Origin: Piromyces finnis
Taxonomy: Eukaryota; Neocallimastigomycota; Neocallimastigomycetes; Neocallimastigales; Neocallimastigaceae
NCBI GenBank assembly: GCA_002104945.1
Contig: MCFH01000073.1
Location: 164,734-228,733, forward strand
Direction of reading: 5' to 3'
DNA: 64,000 nucleotides
Shown here: positions 10,201 through 21,853 of the stretch, piece after piece
How the letters are laid out: every line of letters begins with the position of its first letter
How positions within the stretch are numbered: position 1 is the stretch's first letter
Made by a program: the position numbers and the translations under genes
Notes under the pieces: generated by a model
The model's database searches: none
What the model saw: the letters and a program-made list of their open reading frames with translations, nothing else
Told to the model about the DNA's origin: nothing

Positions 10201-12897
10201 GCTTGATGAGTGGGATATCAACCAAGATATTAGTATTGATGAAGTCAAGTCAGCTATCCTCTCTACTCCAAATTATAAAGCATCAGGTCCGGATGGTATT
10301 CCAATTGAATTTTACAAAGCATTAATTCCATCAAGTAATGATTCTAATAATGCTACAGATAATAATTCTTCCGGTAATACTACTTCAGATAATGATGCTC
10401 ATGGTTTAAATTTTATTCTTAAATTATTCAACCGTATTTGGGATGGAGACTTCCCCAACTCATGGAATGAATCCAGTATTGTTTCTATTCCTAAGAAGGG
10501 AGATTTGACAGATTGTGATAACTATCGAGGTATATCACTTATCAATAATGGTATTAAGTTGATTTCCAAAATTGTCACCACTAGAATCTCAGAATATGGT
10601 TTAAAGAATAATTTCATTAGACCTGAACAATTTGGTTTTCGAAAAAAGGAAGAAAGTATTAGTCTTTTCATTTCAATCCAAGAAATATGCCGTAGACGTC
10701 AATTAGATAATAAAGAGACATATTTGGCCTTTTTAGATCTCAGGAAAGCATACGATTCAGTCCCAATCGGTAATATTCTCCATAAATTAGATTGTTTAGG
10801 AATCCGAGGTAAGAGTTTACAATTTATCAAAAATTTATATTTAACATCTAAGGCTAATGTCAAATTAGATGGACAATTCTCGAAATCTTTTGATGTGAAG
10901 AAAGGAGTCCGTCAAGGTTGCCCACTTTCTCCTATTCTTTTTAATCTCTTTATTAATGATATATTTAAAGAGTGTGAAGATCTCGGAGTCAGTTTAGGTG
11001 ACACTCGATGCTGTGGTGGACTTTTTGCAGATGATATAGTTATTTGTGCTCCAACAAGAGGATGCTTAAAAAAGATGCTTAGAAGAGTTAATGAATGGGC
11101 ACTGTATAATGAAATGGAATTTGGTATCCAGAAATGTTCAACGATGGTGATTCGTCCTGAATCAATAGAAAATCAGAACAAGAGAGATCCAACATTTTAC
11201 TTAGCAGGACAACCCATTCCAACTACTGATTGCTATACTTATCTTGGTGTTCCATTTGATAAGAATCTGTCCCTTAAACCAGTAATTAAAGCTCTTAATA
11301 ACAAGGTTTTGAAAGGACTTTTCTCAGTCAGTAAATTCTTAAGAAATCCTAATATTCCTATTCCTTTCAAAAAACTAGTACTTAAATCACAAGTGATTAG
11401 CAGAGTTTCATACTTTGCACCATTACTTGGATCCAACAAAGCTAGGTCTAGAATTGCTCAGAAGCATGTTAACAAAGGAATACGATGGGTTGCCGGAGTT
11501 CATAAAGCTGTATCGTTTATATCTTTATACTCTATTTCAAAAGATTTGAATATTCCTCCATTGTCAGCCAAATGTGCGTTAGCTCAGGTTAGATGTTTTA
11601 ACAAATGGAAAAACTCAAATTGTATTATCTCACACCTTGTCAATTACATTCCTAAATTTAGAAAATACACGTGGTGCAAATCAAGTAGGACACTTGATAA
11701 AAAACTAAAGAAACATGGAGATGTTAAAGCAGTTAAAAACTTTTATTGGAAAGATCTCAAAGGGAATTCAATCAAAGCGCAATATTATGACGATAATAAA
11801 TTTAGTGAAACTAAAGATTTTATTAAATTATGTTATGAATACCCAGAGTTTGCCTATGGCTTCTACTGGCTATTGAAAGCAAGAAGCGGATATAAGTTGG
11901 ATGCTAGAGTTGCCAAAGCTGCTAAATTTGTTGATCCAGTTTGTCCTAACTACTGTCCATGTTGCAAGTGTGGAGATCAAAGTATTAAACATTGGTTATT
12001 AGATTGTCCAACATTTAGAGATATCCGTATTAAACATTATGATTCCATAGTCCAGCTATTAAATTTTTTCAGTCAACGTAATTCCAATAGTCCTATCAAT
12101 AATAATGAAAATGTTAATATCAGTAGAGATAGTAATAACATTAATAGTAATAGTAACAATAGTAGTAATAACAATAGTAATAGTAACAATAGTAATAGTA
12201 ACAATAGTAATAATAACAATAATAGAAATAATAATATTAGTAATGATAGCAATAGTGAAGATAATAATTCTAATTTAGATAGTAATTTAGTTAATGATAG
12301 TAATAGTTCTAATAATCCGGTGAATATTAATGTGTATGATTATTCTAGTGTGTACAGTAAAATATTTAAATTCCTTCTTGGGGGAAGAAGTTTTAACAAT
12401 ATTAATTACAATTCAAGGGAATGGAAAGAACTTTGTAAGCGTCAGATTCAATCTGGTACTAATGAAGGAACACCATTCTTGACGGTAACCGCGGAACTTC
12501 TAACCAAAATCATGCCTTTTGCTATTGGCCAGCAATGGTCAATGTTCAAAAGGTTTGAAGCAACATCCAAGAGCGTCAATGCTGAAGAAACAGTAAGACA
12601 GGCCAGGAGGGCCAGCGCAACCAATGGAGATCATAATTTTGTTCCATGACAAAATTTTGATCTTTGGCTCGGTGTCCCATTGGAAGTCAAATACAATTAT
12701 TATACTTTAGTATGATAGTGGCTTTCTTACTTTAATTAAAATTACAAGAATACATTATACCCAATTTTTATTCATTTGTGTTTATTTAAACATATTTTTT
12801 TTATTTTTATTTTATTTTAATTTTTATATTACATGTATTATAATTTTAATTAAATTAATAATAAAGTTTAAAATATTTGATGCCGTTAAAAAAAAAA
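7240..12897 (+). mobile_element. LINE copy 3, full length, ORF broken by two frameshifts
   Basis: Begins with the same two 5' monomers (7240-7361 and 7362-7485) and ends with a short A tract of about 10 (12888-12897). It is about 99% identical to copy 1 over its length. No target-site duplication is seen: the 5' flank (TCTGTATAAATA) does not match the 3' flank (CGATGAATAAAG). The insertion may therefore have lost it by deletion or occurred without one. Confidence 0.93.
8128..12649 (+). pseudogene. LINE polyprotein of copy 3 with two single-base deletions
   Basis: Aligned by eye to the copy 1 ORF. The first break is one A lost near 8785 in the TAATAA run after GATGACTTT; the frame then runs to a stop at 9045 in what is a silent frame of copy 1. 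Coding resumes in the correct frame and breaks again near 9556, where one C is missing, giving an immediate TGA. From there the reverse transcriptase, zinc motif and C-terminus are open to 12649. Only about a dozen residue differences separate it from copy 1, so inactivation is recent. The FADD and FLDLRKAYD motifs are unchanged. Confidence 0.9.
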
Positions 12898-13140
12898 CGA
12901 TGAATAAAGTGAAAAAAAATAGTCCATTTTCTTTCTTTCCTTTTTTTTTTTATAGTATGACTAACAATAATGTAGTTATAGAAAATTTTTGTATTATTAT
13001 TTGATAAATAAAATAGCTAAAATAGCAATTTAAAAAAGGCATATTTGAAAAGTATTAGTAAAATGAAGTTACTTTTAATTTTAAAAAAGATAAAAAAGTT
13101 TAATTAAAATAAACGAATTTATTTTTTTTTTCTTTTTTTA
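12898..13140. other. AT-rich spacer after the LINE cluster
   Basis: No coding or RNA signal seen; T- and A-homopolymers throughout. Confidence 0.6.
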
Positions 13141-14075
<935 letters not shown>

Positions 14076-14615
14076 AATAAGAATAGATAAAAAAAAAAAA
14101 AAGAATATAAATAACAATAAATAAGAATAGAATTAAAATGAATTCATAAGAATATAATGATAATATATAAAAGAATATACTTTTTATTGTTGTTATCTTT
14201 ATATAAAACCGTAATTTTTTTTATAATTAATTAAATTATTTTGTCCAATTGTGGATTAAGTATTTTAAATTATAAAAAGAATGAGCAATAATTTCAAATT
14301 TAAAGTTTTTAAAGTTTAATTTTAAATTCGTCATTTTGGTTACACAATAACAAATTCAAAAATATATTAAATAATATATGTGTATCATATATTAATAATA
14401 AATTGCTAATATATAATTTTTATATTGTTTTTGATCAACTTGAAATACAAACAAAAAGAAAAGTAAAAAAAAAAAAAGATATAAATAGGTTAAGAACCTT
14501 TTTTTTTTTTTATACTTTACTTTAAAAAACATATTATTTATATATATATTAATTTAAGTTTATTCCACAAACACATATATTTATAAAATAAATAATAATA
14601 AAAAATAAAGAAAAA
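14076..14615. other. Intergenic region upstream of the ZIP gene
   Basis: AT-rich and without coding; presumably holds the ZIP promoter. No specific element is recognised. Confidence 0.5.
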
Positions 14616-16077
14616 ATGAAATATTATCAATTTTTATTATTATGCCTTTTATTTATCCAAATTATAAATGCTCATGGAAGTAAGTAATCATACAATTTTG
14701 TATAATTAATTATATATAATTTTATAAATACATAGATATATTGATAGAAAAAAAATGTAACGATTGAATTATTCATTGTATATTACTTTTTATTTAAATA
14801 AATAAATAAATAAAAAAAAAAAACATAGTTCATCATCATGATGATGAAGAAGAGGGAGAAGAACATGATCATGAACATGAAGAAGATGAAGAACAATATG
14901 CTGCTTGGGTTACTATTCTTGGTATTGTTGGTATTATTGCTTGCTCCTTTATTGGAACTATTTTACCAGTAATTTATTCTAAAAAGTAATGTATCATTTT
15001 AATAATTATTAGTAATACTTTATTATTTAAATATATATTAAACAATATTAATAATAATGATAATATATTTAATATTAAAAAAAAAAAAAACAATAAATTA
15101 CAAAAAAAAATATTAATAAACCTTTTATTTTTTATTAAAAAAAACTTTTTTTTTAGATCCATCTTCAAAGAAAGTAGTTTATTCTTTAGTTGTGTTAAAC
15201 TTTTTGGTACTGGTGTTATTTTAAGTACTGCTTTTATTCACATGATTATTCCATCAGATCAAATTTTAACTAGTGAATATACCAATAAATTATTTAATGA
15301 AAAATATACTTCATTTGCTGGTGTATTTGCTATTCTTGGTATTGTCATTACGCATGTTGTTCAAGTATACACCAGTCATTACATAAAATTAATACTGAAG
15401 ATCATCATTCTCATGGTTCAAGTGCTAATACTGAAATGACACTTAACTACGAAGCTAAAGTTAAACAATATTTAGAAACAGACCTTTCCAACCCAGAAAA
15501 TGTTTATCATGAAAAAAATTCTAAAACCATTTCAATTGCTGATGTTGATGGTTGTGTTGAGGAACAACATGGTATTTTACATTTAATGGAAAACAAGGAA
15601 AAACAAACCATCAGTTATTTATTAGAAATTGGTATTTCTCTTCATTCCATTTTAATTGGTATTGCTTTTGGTATGACTAGAGATAAAGAACTTATTGTAT
15701 TAATGGTTGCTTTAATGTTCCATCAATTCTTTGAAGGTATTTCTCTTTCTTCTGTTTTCGTTGAAGCTCATTTTAAACATGCTATTTCTATCATTGTCAT
15801 GATCATTACTTACTCTTGTACTTTACCTATTGGTGGTATTATCGGTTTACTTATTCGTAGTTCCGTTGAATCTACAAATTCCGCCTATTTAACCATTCAA
15901 GGTATTATTGATGCAGTTGCTGGTGGTATTCTTGTTTATGATGATACTGTAAATATTTTATCAAGACATTGTAATTCCGATAGATTTAAGGCTTCTTCTC
16001 TTGGAAGAAAAAATATTCAATTAATTTGCTTTTATTTAGGTATTCTTACTTTAGCCATCATTGGTATCTGGGCTTAA
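14616..16077 (+). CDS. ZIP-family (SLC39) zinc/iron transporter, three exons, frameshifted in this sequence
   Basis: Exon 1 (14616-14679) encodes a signal-like start (MKYYQFLLLCLLFIQIINAHG). Exon 2 (14829-14985) carries a His/Asp/Glu-rich metal-binding run, then the first membrane segment. Exon 3 (15157-16077) holds the rest. Membrane helices 4 and 5 show the ZIP signatures HSILIGIAFG and FHQFFEGISL, which line the metal path. ZIP proteins move zinc or iron into the cytosol. Between about 15355 and 15390 the frame changes by one base: upstream coding ends ITHVVQVY, downstream coding resumes with a second His cluster (EDHHSHG). As written, translation stops at 15439. This is either a real inactivating deletion or an assembly error, because the downstream half is well preserved. 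Confidence 0.88.
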
Positions 16078-16852
16078 GTAATTCTTTTTTTTTTTTTTAA
16101 AAAAAAAAAAAGAAAAAAAATTAGGAATAAAAAAAAAACATTATTAAAAACATAATTAAAAACATTATTATAAATTCATATCATTAAAAAAAAAAAAGAA
16201 TTTTTTTAATTTCTTTTACTCTTTTCTATTTTTACTTTATAAAAAGAGAGAGGGAGAGAGAAAAAAAAAAAAAGTAAAAATCTAATTTATGAAAACTATT
16301 CGATTCATTCATTCATTCATTTATTTATTTAATAATTTCAAATTCATATATATATATATATATACAAAAAACAATTCTATTTATACTAGAAAATATTAAA
16401 TATATCATTAAAATATAAGAAATAGAAAAAAAAAAATAGTACTATTTATTTTCAATAATAATACAATTATAAATAAAAAGTTTAATCATTTTTAACAAAA
16501 AAAAATATTTGACCTTTTTTTTTCATTTCATCAATATTAAAACAAAACGAAAAACATATTAATTGATACTATGTATTTTTTTTTGTATGATACATATATT
16601 AAGTTTTATTAAAAAAAAAAAAGGTTTCAAACTTTATGTTTCACTGTTGAAAAAAAAAATGTTTTTTCTATTCTTCTATATTTATTGGTATGTTAATTGG
16701 AAAAAAAAAAAAATAAATTATAAACTATTTATATATTATTAAATAAAAAAGATTATTTATAAAAAAAAAAAAAAAAGAATTTTCTTTGAGAGTTAACTAA
16801 ATATTCTATTGATATAATAAAAAAAAATTGTATAATAATAATAATGATTATA

Positions 16853-16883
<31 letters not shown>

Positions 16884-17004
16884 GCATTGGTTGTAGTTGT
16901 AGTAGTAGTAGTACTAATATTATATTAAATTATATTTAAATTATAATTTTATATCAAGTATTTATTATACATATTTACTATTTAAATTTGAAAAAAAAAA
17001 TACT
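16078..17004. other. Convergent intergenic spacer
   Basis: Lies between the 3' ends of the ZIP gene (+) and the first phosphatase gene (-). Homopolymers, TATA runs and a short TTA repeat near 16850-16885; no coding seen. Confidence 0.6.
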
Positions 17005-18387
17005 TTAAAGATATTTATTATTGTGGTGGTGGTTATAACCGTGATAACCATTAGTTTTAGATGCTGAATAATTAAAATCTTCATTGTTATGATTGTAATG
17101 ATATAGATCTTGTTTCTTAGTTACTAATGGCAGGTCATGAATAGTATTACTTTTATCGGTATGATATTTAGAAAAGTCATCCATGGATGTTTGATAATTT
17201 TCTCTACAAAAACTTGGAATTGGTAATGGGGTAAATTTATCATCTAACCTATAGGAATTCTTATCTTCTTTTGGTGAATTTATAACTATTTCTGGGACAT
17301 TATTCATACCATTGGTTTTTTTATTTCTTTTAATTAAAAATAGGCCAGCCGCTAATACGACTAATGTAACACAGACACCACCTCCAATTAAAATATTTGA
17401 AAGAGGCTTTTTTGATTCTTCACCTTGTTCATTAAAATTATTTTCATTGATATTTTGGTCTTGAGCATTACTTCTGTCATTATTCATGTCATTATTACTA
17501 TTCATATTACTATTTACATTATTCATTTCATCATTATTATTGTTCATTAAATTGTTGGTTACATTGTTATTATCATTAGTATTGGTTGATTGTATCAAGT
17601 GATTAGTGGTTTTGTATGACATTATCTTTCTGTTTCTGAAATCTTCATCAATTTGAGTGTAACTAACAGTATCAGGGTTTTCATTTTGATAGATTGTAAA
17701 TGTATCAAAAACTTTATTACTTGAATTAATTCTAAGAAATTCACAATACGCTTTTTTATTATTACCACCAACATTAAAATTACAGAATAAACCTCCAAAT
17801 CTCTTTTCATTTTCTTTATGTTCACCCAAAGCATATTTCTTTTGCCAGTGAGAATAACTTTTTTGTTCTCCTTGTTCAATGTACATTTCAAAACCACCAG
17901 CACCATTTAAAATATTGATGGTGGCACCATTACGAATTTGAGCAATATCACCACCTGTCTTACCATCATATTTATCAATTTTTGGTGTACTAAATCTAGA
18001 CATGACACGAGTTCTAGCATAGACATGGTCATGTGCACTAAATACTATGGCACCATGTTCTTTACAATAATCATAGAAACTTTCACCATCATCAGAAACA
18101 ATATTACCATATTGTTGATATTTTCCAGTATGATAATATTTATCATAAAAGTGCCATGCACAAATTTTCCAATCTTCCTTGGCATTTTCAAGATGTTTCT
18201 TTAAAAAGCTCAATTGTTCCTTTCTTTTATCTGCACCATTAATACCTGGTGTTACTCCTATTACTCTCTATTTTTCATTGAATTTCAATAATAATAAATA
18301 TATAAAATTATTAATATATCGTAGATATTAAAAATATAATAAATATATTATAAATAACAAAAAATTATGATTATTATTATTATTATG

Positions 18388-18453
<66 letters not shown>

Positions 18454-19144
18454 GATATCATTATTATCATAATTTTATAGTAATTATGTTACATTTTAAG
18501 TAGGATATTTACCATATTCTTATAGACACAAACCCACATAAATTTCGATTCTGAAAATTGACATTTAGTTTTACCATTTTTACTACTACTCATCATTTCA
18601 TTGTATATATTACTTCTAAATCTGTCTGCTTGATCATCACCACATTGAGATCTAGCATCATGATTTCCTATAACACCCATAAATTGATATTTGCGGTTGG
18701 AATCTAAAATTTTTGTAAAATATTTATCTGCATTACAATTATAATCAAAATCACCAAGATGTAAAATAGCATCAAATGTGGTTAATTGCATTACTTCACG
18801 AGCTTCACGTTCCGTACCACTTTTTTTTTTTTTTTTTAATATATATATTATGTATACATTATGAAAACATATAAATAAAATTGAATAAAGAACTATTAAT
18901 AAAATTATTGTTTTTTTTTTTCTTTAAAAAAAAAAAACAATTTCCATTTTCTTTTTTTAATGAATAGACTTTTTATCTAATTATTATCTATTTACCTATC
19001 ACCAATAATAGCTAATTTAAATTCGTCTGCTCCATATCTATACGAATTGAGTTGTTCCTCCGTAATTGCTTGAGAATTAGTTTTATTTATTTGATGTGTA
19101 GTTATAAGTAGACATGATAAAATGAATTTTATATTTAATTTCAT
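17005..19144 (-). CDS. Purple-acid-phosphatase-like metallophosphoesterase 1, membrane-anchored (572 aa)
   Basis: Exon 1 18996-19144, exon 2 18513-18819, exon 3 17005-18267. It opens with a signal peptide (MKLNIKFILSCLLITT). The metal-binding motifs follow in order: IIGDSG (first one spliced across intron 1), LHLGDFDY, VIGNHD, CAWHFYD and SAHDHVYAR, as in tartrate-resistant/purple acid phosphatases that hydrolyse phosphomonoesters outside the cell or in vacuoles. A conserved C-terminal lobe ends with KKAYCEFLRIN. After an Asn/Met-rich linker comes one membrane segment (ILIGGGVCVTLVVLAAGLFL) with a basic stop-transfer, then a cytoplasmic tail ending in His/Asn. This predicts a type I surface enzyme. 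Intron 2 holds a long TTA repeat. Paralogues at 31472 and 35993 share both intron positions. Confidence 0.9.
18363..18455. repeat. (TTA)n microsatellite in a phosphatase intron
   Basis: Almost pure TTA/ATT trinucleotide repeat inside intron 2 of the first phosphatase gene. Confidence 0.85.
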
Positions 19145-20641
19145 TTTTTATTTTTTTTCAAGATTTTGAAAAAATTGCTTTTGTTTTTACTTGAAAATTT
19201 TGGTATAATTTAATCTTTTTATTTTTTTTATTCTTTCTTTATAGTATCTCAAAACTTAGTTGTGGGTTAATATTTTCCTTTTAAATTGTCAATGCAAACT
19301 TTTCTCTACTGACGATAATAAACAATTATTAACCTTTCTTTTCTCATCAAAATTATCTTTTTTTTTAAATAAAAAAAAAAAAACTAATTTTACTTTCTCT
19401 TTCTTTTTTTAGTTGTGTTTCGATAAATTGATTTTAATATATTTAATAAACCTTAATAATTATAAAAAATATATTATTTCTTTTTTGATTAGATTGCAAT
19501 ATATATTACAAATATATTATATTATATTGAATATTAATTAAAATATTTTTAAACTGCAAAAAAAAACTTTAAAGTTTTAAATTTTAATATCAATATATAT
19601 TAATATAATAAACAATTTATTATTTAATTTATTTAATATATTAAAATATATATACAAATAGTAAATAATATATATTGGAGTTTAATGAAAATTTTGTATT
19701 AAGATTTGGAAAAATTATGTAGCAAAGGAATAAATATTTTACATAAAATATAACATAAAATTTTATTTATGCGAATATTTATGTGTGTAATATCATGTGA
19801 TATTATTTTTACAGAAATTTCAATTCCCTTATTTTTTTTTTTTAATATAAAAAAATGTGTATTTAGGAAGAATAAAAAAAAAAAAGTTTAATAATCTTAT
19901 TAAATAAAATCTGGTTAAACATGGTAAAAAGTATTTATAATAAACGACTTTTATGATATGAACTATGCATATATATGTTGTTTTATAGTATATAAAATAT
20001 ATGTACTATGGAAAAAAAATAAATAAATGATTTTAAAAAGTGTATATCAATAATTAAAAAGAATAAAACTAAATAAAGGATTTATTTTTTTTAAAATGTG
20101 GTATGAAGGAATACATATATATTATACATAGATATGCTTGGATGAAAGGAATTATGGTCATTAGTTATTTCAATATATATTACACAAGTAATAGTGAGAA
20201 AAGTGTCAGATCAATATGAATTTGACAACCTGACACCGCATTTCCTATAATATGTGATACTTGATGATATTAATATTATTGATATATTTTTATCTAAATA
20301 TATATTCTGATATTATTATCAGTGAAAATATTTAAAATATATAATTACGCTTGATAAAATTAATTATTTTAATAAGAAATACGTTCAAGATTTTTAATTT
20401 TTAATACTTTGTTTCTATTTACAATTTATTTTAATATATATTACATTTATTTAAATTATAAATAACATTAATCTTAATTTTACTTTTTTTTTATTTTATT
20501 CAAATACTTAAATATATATATATTTTCCTTTTTATTTTTCTTTTTAGTTTTTTTTTCTATAATATTTAAAAAAGAAAAAAAAAATATTAAAGATTAGAAA
20601 AACATTTTAATTTATATATATAATCTTTTTTTTAATTTAAT
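19145..20641. other. Intergenic region between phosphatase 1 and the feruloyl esterase
   Basis: 1.5 kb, mostly AT-rich. Near 20199-20239 there is a less AT-rich patch with a 7-bp inverted repeat, GTGTCAG ... CTGACAC, with a loop of about 20 bases. No coding seen. It contains the phosphatase 1 promoter and the esterase 3' flank. Confidence 0.6.
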
Positions 20642-21498
20642 CTAGAATTGATTAAAGAAATCCCAAGTTGCTTGAGGTACCCATGATTGATTTTGACCTG
20701 GATCTTTATGATCCCAAATATGACCACCAGATTCGGTACACCAACGAACTGGGAATTTTTCATCCACAGTTTTGTAATCATAACATTTGTGTGGACCACC
20801 TCTTTCAGCTTCTTCAGCTTTTTCTTGAACAGCAACTCCACCAACGGAATTATGTTTAAGAATAATATCACGAGCATTACGACCCATTTCAGCTGTACAA
20901 ACACCATCTTCAAAACCAAGAACACCCATCCAACCAATACCATCACCAGTATGTTCTGGAAGCCAAATATCTCTTTCAGCAGTTTCATAAACAGCAACAG
21001 CACGAAGAACCTTTTGATGATTCCAGGAAAGACCATTAGTAAACATAGAACCATAACTGAAACCGGTAGAGAAGACACGAGATTCATCAATACAGAAATC
21101 ATCCTTTAATTTTTCAAGTAATTCATCAAACATAGTGTATTCAGCTCTACTCCATGGTAATTGTCCAAGAATACCTTCTGGAGCAATGAAAATAGAAGTG
21201 TTTTGAGTATCTAAAGGTTTTAAACCGTAGTATCCTTCTTGTTGGACACCACCTCCCCAACCACCTAAGCAGTGCATACCAAAGATTAAACGGTAAGGTT
21301 TATTGTTATCATAGTTTTCTGGAACATCAATACGAACGGTACGAATACCTTGAAACCATGAGAAATCAAAAGAACCAGATTTTGGAAGACTTGGAGTTTT
21401 TCCACATCCCTTTGATGGAACTGGTGCATTCTTAAGTGGGTATGGATAGGAAGATTGACCACCTTGGTATTGACTTTGGTTTTGATTTTGATTGCTAG

Positions 21499-21545
<47 letters not shown>

Positions 21546-21853
21546 GAAATACCACACCAATTATTATTTTCAAAACCCCATTCGCCATCACTATCAGTAT
21601 ATACTACAGTATTACCTTGACAACATGGGTAACCAAGTCTTTCAGAAAAGCAACTATTTTGATTAATAGCATTATTATTATCATCAGAAATACCACACCA
21701 ATTATTATTTTCAATACCCCATCTACCATCACTATCAGTGTATACTACAGTGTTGCCTTGACAACATGAATAACCAAGTCTTTCGGAAAAGCATCCAGCA
21801 GACGCCTTAGCAACAACAGCGGTAAGAGCTACAATTATAGTAGAAATTTTCAT
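20642..21853 (-). CDS. Secreted feruloyl/acetyl-xylan-type esterase (CE1) with two N-terminal fungal dockerins (403 aa)
   Basis: Single exon. Signal peptide 1-19 ([19 protein letters not shown]). Two fungal dockerin/CBM10-like modules, about 21-54 and 68-102, each with the pattern [11 protein letters not shown]..[20 protein letters not shown] polyasparagine and Gln/Asn linker (104-133) follows, then an esterase domain (about 145-403) of the CE1/polyhydroxybutyrate-depolymerase-like type: oxyanion region [10 protein letters not shown] (198-207), nucleophile in GFSYG (Ser266) and probable catalytic His378 in ESGGHIW. Such enzymes release ferulic acid or acetyl groups from xylan. The dockerins dock it onto the cellulosome-like complexes of gut fungi. 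The lack of introns among intron-bearing neighbours fits the known bacterial origin of many gut-fungal CAZymes, though other readings are possible. Confidence 0.95.
21499..21545. repeat. Polyasparagine-coding trinucleotide repeat in the dockerin linker
   Basis: A run of TTA/ATT triplets encodes about 15 consecutive Asn between the second dockerin and the catalytic domain. It is likely to be length-variable. Confidence 0.85.

Noticed and set aside
15436-16077. Independent gene starting at the ATG overlapping the stop in ATGA
   Set aside because: The protein begins mid-way through a ZIP transporter and lacks the first helices; a frameshifted single gene is simpler.
20668-21769. Plus- and minus-strand ORFs overlapping the esterase
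   Set aside because: Other frames of a well-supported gene; residue composition is unlike protein.
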